From CAZNPW01 sp964575185 (GTDB taxonomy: Bacteria; Pseudomonadota; Alphaproteobacteria; Rhodobacterales; Rhodobacteraceae), in the NCBI GenBank assembly GCA_964575185.1, contig CAZNPW010000058.1, forward strand, positions 1-16,767: 16,767 nucleotides of DNA, written 5' to 3'. Positions 1 to 6,216 of the stretch are shown here, piece after piece; within the stretch, counting starts at the first letter, position 1; each line of letters starts with the position of its first letter. Position numbers and translations under genes: made by a program. The notes under the pieces were generated by a model. The model made no database searches. It was not told the origin of the DNA and saw nothing but the letters and a program-made list of their open reading frames with translations.

Positions 1-1861
1 CGACGATCAGCCGGTCCATCGGGCTGCCCTTCTCAAGGTCGGCCACCACATCGGCGATGGCGGCGAGCTGGTCGTCGGTTTCCTGGTAGGGAAACCGCGC
101 CGCGAAGGCCTCCCAGATCGAATGCGGGGCCTCGAACACCGGCGCCGCCCGCAGCGCGCGTTCGGCCGCGATCCGCATCAGCCGGTCGGCGATGTCGCGG
201 ATGCGCTGCTTGAGTTTCGCCTTCTTGGCCTGCCAGGCCCCGCCGCCGAGCCTGTCGAGCAGCCCCTCCTCGTGCCCGAAGCGCGACAGGAGCTCGATGT
301 TCTCGACCGGCAGGTAGAGCTTCGCGCCCTCGGCGTATTCCAGCGCCACGCAGGCGTGCGGCGCGCCGAGCGCGGTGATCGTCTCGAGGCCGAGGTAGCG
401 GCCGACCCCGTGTTCCACATGCACCACGAGGTCGCCGGGGGTCAGCGTGTCGGCTTCGCGCAGGAAGTTGTCGGCCTTGCGGAGGCGCTTCGGCCTGGCG
501 GTCAGCCGGTCGCCGAGCACGTCCTGTTCGCTGACGACGGCCAGCCCCGGCGCGGTGAAGCCCGCCTCCAGCGGCCAGACGATCAGGTGCAGCGCGCCCT
601 TGCCCGGCGGCACGTCGGCGAGCGCGCGGATGTCGGTCGCGCCGCTGACCCCGGCGTCGGCCAGAAGCCCCCGCAGGCGGTCGCGCGCGCCGTCGGACCA
701 GCTGGCGATGACCACCTGCCGGTCTTCCAGCAGCGTGCGAAGATGATCGGCCAGCTCGCTGAAGAGGTTGACCTTCTCCTGCTGCCGCTCCGGCGCGAAG
801 CTGCGCCCGATGCGGCCGCCGGCGTCCAGCACCCCCGGCCCCGGGGCCTGCGGCAGGGGCGACAGCCGGATCACCCGGCGGCCCGCCAGCGCCGCCTCCC
901 AGGCCCCGTCGTCGAGGTAGAGGAGCCCCGGCTCCACCGGCCTGTAGACGCTGTCGCTGCGCCCCTTGGCCGCCATCGCCTCGCGCCGGGCGTCGTACTG
1001 GTCGGCGATTCCCTCCCAGCGGGCCAGCCGCGCGGGGGTCACGCCGTCGTCGAGCATGACCGCGGCGTCGGGCAGATAGTCGAACACCGTCTCCAGCCGG
1101 TCGTGGAAGAAGGGCAGCCAGTGCTCCATGCCTGCGTGCTTCCGGCCCGCGCTGACCGCCTCGTAGAGCGGATCGTCCCCCGGGGCGCCGAAGGCCGCGC
1201 GATAGGCCTGGCGGAAGCGCGTGATGCTGGCTGCGTCGAGGATGACCTCGGACATCGGCGCGAGTTCGAGGCCGCGCAGTTTTTCGGTCGTGCGCTGCGT
1301 CTCGGGGTCGAAGGCGCGCACGCCGTCGAGCGTGTCGCCGAAGAAGTCGAGCCGCACCGGCTGGCGCAGCCCCGGCGGCCAGAGGTCCACGATCCCGCCG
1401 CGGAAGGCGAAGTCGCCCGGCTCGGCCACCGTCGGGACGGGATTGAAGCCCATCCGGCCCAGAAGGTCGCGCAGACCCCCGAGATCGGCCCGGTCGCCCA
1501 CCCGCGCGGCGAAGGCCGCCTGGCGCAGCGTGTCGCGCGCGGGGACGCGCTGCATCGCGGCCGACAGCGTCGTCAGCAGGATCACCTTCCCCCCGACCGC
1601 CCCCGCCGCCAGCGTGGCGAACGTCGCCATTCGCCGCGCGGCGATGCCGGGGTTGGGCGAGGAGCGGTCGTAGGGCAGGCAGTCCCAGGCCGGCAGGTCC
1701 AGCACCGCCCGGCCCGGCGCGCCGACCGCCAGCGCCGCCCGCATCGCCGCCGCCCGCTTGTCGTCGCGCGCGACGTGGATGACCGGGCGCGCCTGCGCTT
1801 CGCGCGCGACGAGCGTGGCGTCGAAGCCTTCGGGCGCGCCGCCGAGGGTGATCGTCTGCAT
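1..1861 (-). CDS. mfd: Transcription-repair coupling factor Mfd, N-terminal 620 residues (partial)
   Basis: Mfd is a cytoplasmic ATP-driven translocase that pushes stalled RNA polymerase off damaged DNA and recruits UvrA. The frame is open from the ATG at 1861 to the window edge, so 620 of a usual ~1150 residues are visible. The first ~350 residues are the UvrB-like module (motifs WDCLPYDR, GDFAFRGGIVDLWPPG, EHWLPFFHDRLETVFDYLP). The RNA-polymerase-interacting domain begins near residue 476 with GDLVVHVEHGVGRYLGLETI and is followed by YLPVENIELLSRFG. The linker GGGAWQAKKAKLKQRI and FPYQETDDQLAAI lead up to the helicase domain. Reading stops at SPMDRLIV, just before the Walker A loop, so the ATPase motifs lie outside the window. 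No good ribosome binding site precedes the ATG. The next gene upstream on this strand ends at 2000. The identity is very secure. Confidence 0.97.
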   Translation of the reverse strand, partial: MQTITLGGAPEGFDATLVAREAQARPVIHVARDDKRAAAMRAALAVGAPGRAVLDLPAWDCLPYDRSSPNPGIAARRMATFATLAAGAVGGKVILLTTLSAAMQRVPARDTLRQAAFAARVGDRADLGGLRDLLGRMGFNPVPTVAEPGDFAFRGGIVDLWPPGLRQPVRLDFFGDTLDGVRAFDPETQRTTEKLRGLELAPMSEVILDAASITRFRQAYRAAFGAPGDDPLYEAVSAGRKHAGMEHWLPFFHDRLETVFDYLPDAAVMLDDGVTPARLARWEGIADQYDARREAMAAKGRSDSVYRPVEPGLLYLDDGAWEAALAGRRVIRLSPLPQAPGPGVLDAGGRIGRSFAPERQQEKVNLFSELADHLRTLLEDRQVVIASWSDGARDRLRGLLADAGVSGATDIRALADVPPGKGALHLIVWPLEAGFTAPGLAVVSEQDVLGDRLTARPKRLRKADNFLREADTLTPGDLVVHVEHGVGRYLGLETITALGAPHACVALEYAEGAKLYLPVENIELLSRFGHEEGLLDRLGGGAWQAKKAKLKQRIRDIADRLMRIAAERALRAAPVFEAPHSIWEAFAARFPYQETDDQLAAIADVVADLEKGSPMDRLIV

Positions 1862-1867
1862 GGCCGC

Positions 1868-1895
1868 GATGTATCCGCGGGGGCGGCGGGGTCAA
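1868..1895 (-). promoter_or_regulatory. Candidate mfd promoter, possibly giving a leaderless mRNA
   Basis: On the minus strand TTGACC (1890-1895) is followed after 16 bases by TACATC (1868-1873). The -35 box matches five of six consensus bases and the -10 box is weak. A transcript would begin about seven bases further on, at or next to the mfd ATG at 1861. The missing Shine-Dalgarno sequence fits a leaderless message. This is inferred from spacing only. Confidence 0.35.
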
Positions 1896-1930
1896 CCGGC
1901 GAAAGCGCCACCCCCTCCGCAAGGGCGAGA

Positions 1931-1975
1931 CGGAGCCTTCGAAGGCTCCGGCCCGGAGTTTTGCAAAACTCCGGG
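1931..1975. repeat. Two abutting perfect palindromes (REP-like element or terminator)
   Basis: Positions 1931-1950 form a perfect 20-base palindrome with half-site CGGAGCCTTC. One base later, 1952-1975 form a perfect 24-base palindrome with half-site CCCGGAGTTTTG. Either strand of RNA could fold into two back-to-back hairpins. The element lies between the stop of the membrane protein gene (2000) and the mfd start (1861), both on the minus strand, so it could end the upstream transcript. There is no long U tract. I recall the GAGTTTTGCAAAACTC core as frequent between genes in Rhodobacteraceae, which points to a dispersed repeat. That memory needs a genome-wide count. Confidence 0.7.
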
Positions 1976-1999
1976 TCGCGCCCGCCCGGGACGCGCCGC

Positions 2000-2530
2000 C
2001 TACAGCCCGAAGGCCGAGCTCAGGGACAGGTTCACCCACATGCCCCAGACCGTCGTCGCGAAGATGGCGACCACGCCGATGCCCTGGCACTTCAGCCGGT
2101 GGCGGAACAGCGCGCGGTAGAGATCCTCGCCCCGCAGCGCCCCGGCCTGGATCCGCCGGGCCGTCCGCACCGACAGCCAGCCCACGACCACCATCGGCAG
2201 GGCGAGGCAGAACACCGCCTGCGCGAACTCCGCCCCGTAGCCCCAGCCGAGGATCGCGAGCGAGGTGATCGCGAAGGCCGCGAGCCCCGCCAGCCACAGG
2301 CCCGCGGTATCGGCGATGTCGAGGATGCGGCGGATCGAGATGTCGGCCATCGCCTCCATGTCGGCCACCGCCTGCCCGCCCTTGCGCCGCGCCCGCAGCA
2401 TCAGGTCGTAGGGCACCCCCAGCACGAAATGCGCGACCGACGACCACAGCACCGCAAGACCGATCCAGTACCACAGGTTGGAGAAGGACCGCAGGTCGAT
2501 GGCTTCGGCGATCGTGTCGAAGAGATCCAC
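2000..2530 (-). CDS. Four-helix membrane protein, probable 'component of SufBCD complex' family
   Basis: This is a 176-residue protein if translation starts at the GTG at 2530, which has AGGA five bases upstream. In-frame ATGs at 2590 and 2614 would add a Ser/Pro-rich leader that looks non-coding. Four hydrophobic segments lie near residues 18-38 (WYWIGLAVLWSSVAHFVLG), 76-97, 102-122 and 150-171. Between the first two sits a charged loop, RARRKGGQAVADMEAMADIS. It resembles a small Rhodobacteraceae membrane protein usually labelled a component of the SufBCD Fe-S assembly complex. I know of no experiment behind that name, and no sufB, sufC or sufD is in view. It is divergent from hemB, with 106 bases between the two starts that probably hold both promoters. 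The gene is secure; its function is open. Confidence 0.82.
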   Translation of the reverse strand: MDLFDTIAEAIDLRSFSNLWYWIGLAVLWSSVAHFVLGVPYDLMLRARRKGGQAVADMEAMADISIRRILDIADTAGLWLAGLAAFAITSLAILGWGYGAEFAQAVFCLALPMVVVGWLSVRTARRIQAGALRGEDLYRALFRHRLKCQGIGVVAIFATTVWGMWVNLSLSSAFGL

Positions 2531-2636
2531 GGCGGTCCTGTGCGCGAGGGGCGACGGGCCTTGCGTGCTTGAAGACCCGGGCGGTTCCATGGCAGGCAGG
2601 CAGCGATTTCGCAAGTCTCAAGGCCGAAGGCAGCCC

Positions 2637-3638
2637 ATGCACCCCGTCGCCGCCCCCTTCCCCGCCGGCCGCTTCCGCCGCCTGCGCCGGACGCCCGCCC
2701 TGCGCGCGATGGTTGCCGAGACCACGCTGTCGGCCGCCGACCTGATCTGGCCGATCTTCCTGCGCGACGGCACCGATCTCGCCGAACCCGTGGCCGCGAT
2801 GCCCGGGGTGGCGCGGCTGTCGGTCGACCGCGCGGTCCGCGCGGCGGAGGAGGCGGCGACCCTCGGCATCCCCGCGATCTGCCTCTTTCCCTATACCGAC
2901 CCCGGGCTGCGGACGGTCGGCTGCGAGGAGGCCTGGAACCCGGACAACCTGACCAACCGCGCGATCCGCGCGATCAAGGCCGCGGTGCCGCAGGTCATGG
3001 TGATGACCGACGTGGCGCTCGACCCCTACAACGCGCTCGGCCACGACGGGCTGGTCCGCGACGGCGCGATCCTGAACGACGAGACGGTCGAGGCGCTGGT
3101 GCGGATGGCGCTGGTGCAGGCCGGCAGCGGGGCCGACATCCTGGGGCCGTCCGACATGATGGACGGCCGGATCGGCGCGATCCGGGTGGCGCTCGAGGCC
3201 GCTGGCCACCGCGACGTCACGCTCATGAGCTATGCCGCCAAGTATGCCTCGGCCTTCTACGGCCCCTTCCGCGATGCGGTGGGCGCGTCGGGGGCGCTGA
3301 AGGGCGACAAGCTGACCTACCAGATGCAGTGGGGCCAGTCCGACGAGGCGCTGCGGCTGGTCGCCCGCGACCTGGCCGAAGGGGCCGACATGGTGATGGT
3401 GAAGCCGGGGATGGCCTACCTCGACATCGTCCACCGGGTGAAGACGCAGTTCGGCGCGCCGACCTTCGCCTACCAGGTGTCGGGCGAATACGCGATGATC
3501 CGGGCCGCGGCGCAGCACGGCTGGATCGACGGCGACCGCGCGATGATCGAGGCGCTGACCGCCTTCAGGCGCGCGGGCTGCGACGGCGTGCTGACCTACT
3601 TCGCCCCGCAGGCGGCGCGGCTGCTGGCAGGCCGGTAG
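2637..3638 (+). CDS. hemB: Delta-aminolevulinic acid dehydratase (porphobilinogen synthase)
   Basis: HemB condenses two 5-aminolevulinate molecules into porphobilinogen, the shared step to haem, cobalamin and, where present, bacteriochlorophyll. The 333-residue product has the family's normal length. The ATG at 2637 has GAAGG seven bases upstream, and homology begins at once (FRRLRRTPALRAMVAET). The two active-site lysines are K202 in SYAAKYASAFYGPFRDA and the Schiff-base K256 in GADMVMVKPGMAYLD. The zinc-cysteine cluster is absent: where E. coli has DVCFCEYTSHGHCG, this protein has DVALDPYNALGHDG, so A127, D129 and D137 replace the cysteines. That is the pattern of the Mg-type or metal-independent enzymes known from Pseudomonas and Rhodobacter capsulatus. 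An in-frame extension to 2478 overlaps the divergent gene and was not used. Confidence 0.97.
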   Translation: MHPVAAPFPAGRFRRLRRTPALRAMVAETTLSAADLIWPIFLRDGTDLAEPVAAMPGVARLSVDRAVRAAEEAATLGIPAICLFPYTDPGLRTVGCEEAWNPDNLTNRAIRAIKAAVPQVMVMTDVALDPYNALGHDGLVRDGAILNDETVEALVRMALVQAGSGADILGPSDMMDGRIGAIRVALEAAGHRDVTLMSYAAKYASAFYGPFRDAVGASGALKGDKLTYQMQWGQSDEALRLVARDLAEGADMVMVKPGMAYLDIVHRVKTQFGAPTFAYQVSGEYAMIRAAAQHGWIDGDRAMIEALTAFRRAGCDGVLTYFAPQAARLLAGR

Positions 3639-3660
3639 CCGCGCGCGGCCGACGGCGGGG

Positions 3661-3689
3661 CTGACAGGCGCGCGCGGATGCGCTAGCTT
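3661..3689 (+). promoter_or_regulatory. Candidate sigma-70 promoter of the SYLF lipoprotein gene
   Basis: CTGACA (3661-3666), a 17-base spacer, then TAGCTT (3684-3689). The -35 box matches five of six consensus bases. The predicted start near 3696 leaves about 40 bases of leader before the ATG at 3739. The same layout recurs upstream of the transglycosylase gene on the other strand. Confidence 0.45.
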
Positions 3690-3738
3690 GCGCGAAAGGT
3701 CGCCCGGACAAGAGGCGGCATGGCGCAAGGGGCGGCAG

Positions 3739-4284
3739 ATGATCTCACGGCGAACGGTTCTTCTCGGCGCGGGCACGGGCGCGCTTGCCGCCTGCGGCAA
3801 CGGCATCGGCGGCGGCGGGGCGGCGCAGATCGACGCGCGGGTCGACGCCACGCGCGACTTCCTCGCGCGGAACTACCCCGGCACGGCGGACCTGACGGCG
3901 CGCGCGGCGGGCGTGCTCTACATGCCGCTGGTCACCGAGGTCGGGCTCGGCTTCGGCGGCGCCTTCGGGCGCGGCGCGCTGCGCATCCAGGGGGTGACGG
4001 TCGACTACTATTCCGCCGCCAAGGCCAGCGTCGGGCTGCAGATCGGCGCTCAGCAATACGCCCATGCGCTGTTCTTCATGACCGAGCAGGCCCTGCGCGA
4101 CTTCCGTGCCGGGCCGGGCTGGGCGGCGGGGGCCGAGATCCGCTATGCCACGCCGCAGGACGGGGCCAGCATCGGCAAGGAGACGACCGAGCTGCAGCCC
4201 GTCGTGGCGCTCGTCTTCGGCCAGCAGGGCCTGATCGCCGGGGCCTCGCTCGCCGGGATCAAGTACACCCGGATCATCCCCTGA
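3739..4284 (+). CDS. SYLF (Ysc84-like) domain lipoprotein, lipid-binding family
   Basis: A 181-residue exported lipoprotein. The N-terminus MISRRTVLLGAGTGALAAC has a paired arginine followed by a hydrophobic stretch, which suggests Tat export. It ends in a lipobox (LAAC) whose Cys19 would be lipidated. The rest fits the SYLF/Ysc84 domain: an N-terminal helix, then AGVLYMPLVTEVGLGFGGAFG, the YYSAAKASVGLQIGAQQYA segment, FFMTEQALRDFR, and a final glycine-rich LVFGQQGLIAGASLAGIKY. Eukaryotic SYLF proteins bind phosphoinositides; the bacterial role is not settled. The ATG at 3739 has AAGGGG at a good distance and gives the signal peptide, so it is preferred over the in-frame ATG at 3688. It is transcribed alone, convergent with the transglycosylase gene. 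Confidence 0.88.
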   Translation: MISRRTVLLGAGTGALAACGNGIGGGGAAQIDARVDATRDFLARNYPGTADLTARAAGVLYMPLVTEVGLGFGGAFGRGALRIQGVTVDYYSAAKASVGLQIGAQQYAHALFFMTEQALRDFRAGPGWAAGAEIRYATPQDGASIGKETTELQPVVALVFGQQGLIAGASLAGIKYTRIIP

Positions 4285-4302
4285 CGCACGGCTGCGGCAC
4301 GG

Positions 4303-4344
4303 CCGGGCCGCGCGGCGCATGGCTCCGCCTGCCGCGCGGCCCGG
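4303..4344. terminator. Strong bidirectional hairpin between convergent genes
   Basis: A perfect 14-bp inverted repeat (4303-4316 against 4331-4344; arm CCGGGCCGCGCGGC) encloses a 14-base loop. It lies 18 bases past the stop of the SYLF lipoprotein gene, between two convergent genes, so it could stop or stabilise transcripts from either side. No U tract follows on either strand, so intrinsic termination is plausible but not proven. Confidence 0.6.
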
Positions 4345-4360
4345 GCGATGCGCGAGGTGT

Positions 4361-4400
4361 CTTCATCTTCCTTCAAATATCCCCGCCGGAGGCATCCGGC
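4361..4400 (-). repeat. GC hairpin plus ATATTT...AAGATGAA motif, first copy
   Basis: Read on the minus strand, downstream of the transglycosylase gene: a 6-bp hairpin (GCCGGA-TGCC-TCCGGC, 4400-4385), then GGGGATATTTGAAGGAAGATGAAG in the next 24 bases (4384-4361). A second copy with the same order, hairpin then ATATTT then AAGATGAA, lies at 9207-9260 on the plus strand. The AT-rich core stands out in this GC-rich sequence. It is probably a dispersed Rhodobacteraceae intergenic element tied to transcript ends. Confidence 0.6.
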
Positions 4401-4480
4401 CGTCTCGCCGGAACCGGCGTCACGGGGGTCGCGCGATGGCGGCCCGCGGGTCCGGTCCGCCGTGCGCCGGGCCGAACGCG

Positions 4481-5713
4481 CTATCGCAGCGCGGCGAGCA
4501 GGGCCGTCGAGGGCTCGCCCGTCACGGCCAGCCCGCGCGCGGCCTGGAAGGCGCGGATGGCGGCGCGGGTGGCGGGGCCGATCACGCCGTCGACGCCCTT
4601 CGTGTCGAAACCCGCACGGGTCAGACGCCGCTGCATCTCCTGCCGGTCGGCCTTGGTCAGGCCCTGCGCATCGGGCGGGAAGGTGCCGCGGATCGGGCCG
4701 CCGCCGGCGAGCCGGTCGGCGAGGTGGCCGATCCCGAGCGCGTAGTTCTCGGCGCCGTTGTAGCGCAGGATGACGGCGAAGTTCCCGAACAGCAGGAAGG
4801 CCGGGCCGCCCGCGCCCGCGGGCAGGATGATCGACGCGGCCCCCGCGCGGGGGATCGCGCCGCCGTCGGCCGCCCGCACCCCCATCGCCGCCCAGGCGCC
4901 CGCGTCGCGCCCCCTGCCCCGGCCCGCGAGCCCGGGGTCGAAGCCTGCGGGCAGCGCGACCTCCAGCCCCCAGGGCTGCCCGCGCCGCCAGCCCGCGTCC
5001 GCCAGGTAGTTGCCGGCCGAGGCGAGCGCGTCGGTCGGGTCGTCGCCCCAGATGTCGCGCCGCCCGTCGCCGTCGAAATCGACGGCGAGCGCCAGATACG
5101 AGGTCGGGATGAACTGCGTGTGCCCCATCGCGCCCGCCCAGCTTCCGACCATCCGGTCGGGCGTCGTGTCGCCCGCCTGCAGGATGCGCAGGGCGGCCAC
5201 GAGCTGCTGCTCGAAGAAGGCGGCGCGCCGCCCCTCCTCGGCCAGCGTGGAAGTGGAGGAAATCACGTTGATGTCGCCGCGGCGGGTGCCGAAGTAGCTC
5301 TCCAACCCCCAGACCGCCGCGACGACGTTCCACGGCACGCCGTAGCGCCCCTCGATCGCGTCGAGCACCGGGCGCCACCGGCCCACCGCGGCCCGCCCCG
5401 CCGCGAGCCGTTCGTCGCCCGCCGCGATCGCGAGGTAATCCTCGGTCGAGCGGGTGAACTCGGTCTGGTTGCGGTCGCGGTCGATGACGCCGGGCAGGAA
5501 GCCCGCGTTGCGGAAGGCCGCGTCGAAGGTCGCGGGCGCGATGCCCTGCGCCAGCGCCCGGCCGCGGAACTGCGCCACCCAGGCGTCCCAGCGCGGGTTC
5601 GGCTGCGGCAGGAAGGCCGGGTCCGGCGCGCCGCCGTCCGCGACCGGAGCGCCGCCCCGCGCGCACCCCGCGAGCGCCACCGCGCCCAGGATCACCATCC
5701 GCCTGCCGACCAT
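4481..5713 (-). CDS. Lytic murein transglycosylase, MltB/SLT_2 family, with C-terminal peptidoglycan-binding domain
   Basis: This 410-residue enzyme cleaves the MurNAc-GlcNAc bond of peptidoglycan, forming 1,6-anhydro-muropeptides, probably from a lipid anchor in the periplasm. The start MVGRRMVILGAVALAGC carries a lipobox with Cys17. The MltB-type catalytic region covers about residues 40-340. E138 in WGLESYFG is the expected catalytic glutamate. SWAGAMGHTQFIPTSY (191-206) is the family's substrate-groove signature, and DGDGRRDIW (214-222) resembles the Ca-binding loop of MltB. Residues 351-410 form a PG_binding_1 domain (MQRRLTRAGFDTKGVDGVIGP...AIRAFQAARGL). The ATG at 5713 has AAGGGGG close upstream. 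The usg stop lies 45 bases upstream and the promoter overlaps it. The family is secure; which paralogue this is remains open. Confidence 0.95.
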   Translation of the reverse strand: MVGRRMVILGAVALAGCARGGAPVADGGAPDPAFLPQPNPRWDAWVAQFRGRALAQGIAPATFDAAFRNAGFLPGVIDRDRNQTEFTRSTEDYLAIAAGDERLAAGRAAVGRWRPVLDAIEGRYGVPWNVVAAVWGLESYFGTRRGDINVISSTSTLAEEGRRAAFFEQQLVAALRILQAGDTTPDRMVGSWAGAMGHTQFIPTSYLALAVDFDGDGRRDIWGDDPTDALASAGNYLADAGWRRGQPWGLEVALPAGFDPGLAGRGRGRDAGAWAAMGVRAADGGAIPRAGAASIILPAGAGGPAFLLFGNFAVILRYNGAENYALGIGHLADRLAGGGPIRGTFPPDAQGLTKADRQEMQRRLTRAGFDTKGVDGVIGPATRAAIRAFQAARGLAVTGEPSTALLAALR

Positions 5714-5733
5714 GCCCGCCCCCTTTTTCCGGC

Positions 5734-5762
5734 AGACTAGCGCCGGTGGCGGGGAATGTCAG
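5734..5762 (-). promoter_or_regulatory. Candidate sigma-70 promoter of the transglycosylase gene
   Basis: On the minus strand CTGACA (5757-5762), a 17-base spacer, then TAGTCT (5734-5739). The -35 box contains the TGA stop codon of usg. The predicted start leaves about 15 bases of leader containing AAGGGGG before the ATG at 5713. It has the same boxes and spacing as the promoter candidate at 3661-3689. Confidence 0.45.
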
Positions 5763-6025
5763 TGCAGCCGGAACTCGCCGACGACATTCCGCCACGCGCC
5801 CGCGCCGATCATCTTGCGGTGGGTGAAGCGGACCGAATGGAGCGGCCCCTCGATGTTCTCCTGCCAGAACTCGATGAACCTGAAGAGCCGGGGGTGGTCC
5901 GGGGCGAGGTCGTAGTCCTGCCAGATGTAGCTGTTCAGCACCGACCGGTAGTCGGGCATGCGGTAGAAGAACTCGGCCGTGGTCAGGCCGTAGCCCTTCA
6001 GCATCAGTTCGGTTTCGCTGGGCAT
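5759..6025 (-). CDS. usg: Usg family protein (function unknown)
   Basis: An 88-residue soluble protein starting MPSETELMLKGYGLTTAEFFYRMP. It matches the small alphaproteobacterial Usg family (Caulobacter, Brucella), which has no established biochemical role. Aromatic and charged residues run throughout (DYRSVLNSYIWQDYDL, RLFRFIEFWQENIEGPLHSVRF), and there is no signal peptide or membrane segment. The ATG at 6025 is fixed by an ideal AAGGAGG five bases upstream. The in-frame ATG at 6073 would put that site inside the gene. It is divergent from gyrA, with 191 bases between. The transglycosylase follows on the same strand but seems to have its own promoter over the usg stop codon. Confidence 0.9.
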   Translation of the reverse strand: MPSETELMLKGYGLTTAEFFYRMPDYRSVLNSYIWQDYDLAPDHPRLFRFIEFWQENIEGPLHSVRFTHRKMIGAGAWRNVVGEFRLH

Positions 6026-6030
6026 CCTTG

Positions 6031-6037
6031 CCTCCTT
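6031..6037 (-). promoter_or_regulatory. Ribosome binding site of usg
   Basis: A full AAGGAGG with five bases to the ATG at 6025. It is the best Shine-Dalgarno sequence seen in the window and decides the usg start. It suggests efficient translation of this small unknown protein. Confidence 0.8.
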
Positions 6038-6132
6038 CGACTGCCTGCCCGAATCAGGATGCCGCAATGTCATTAACTTGCAATGAAAACATCATGTTGG
6101 CACTTCCGCCCTATGGCTGCCAGACAGCCCGG

Positions 6133-6161
6133 GCCGGGCGCGTTGCCCCCCATGGCTTGAT
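6133..6161 (+). promoter_or_regulatory. gyrA: Candidate gyrA promoter
   Basis: TTGCCC (6133-6138), a 17-base spacer, then TAGAAG (6156-6161), in the only sizeable gap upstream of gyrA. Transcription would start near 6168 and leave about 50 bases before the chosen ATG at 6217. The boxes are imperfect, so this is a positional guess. Confidence 0.3.
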
Positions 6162-6216
6162 CGTGTAGAAGGGACGGGCCCCAGATATGGGGCTGCGCCA
6201 GGGGGCCGACCGACAC

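Noticed and set aside
122..2572. Plus-strand open frame of 816 codons opposite mfd
   Set aside because: It is a shadow of mfd, with Arg/Pro/Val composition and no recognisable motif; it also crosses the palindrome element.
2478..2636. 53-residue N-terminal extension of hemB
   Set aside because: It overlaps the divergent membrane protein gene, is unlike HemB N-termini, and a good ribosome binding site precedes the ATG at 2637.
33..3851. Very long minus-strand open frame (over 1200 codons)
   Set aside because: It runs antisense or out of frame to mfd, the membrane protein gene and hemB, has an Arg/Gly/Pro-rich low-complexity product and matches no family. Stop codons are rare in such GC-rich DNA.
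6060..6106. Imperfect inverted repeat (TGCCGCAATG ... CATGTTGGCA) between usg and gyrA as an operator
   Set aside because: Only 7 of 10 arm positions match and the arms are far apart. Not enough to call a regulator site without comparison to relatives.
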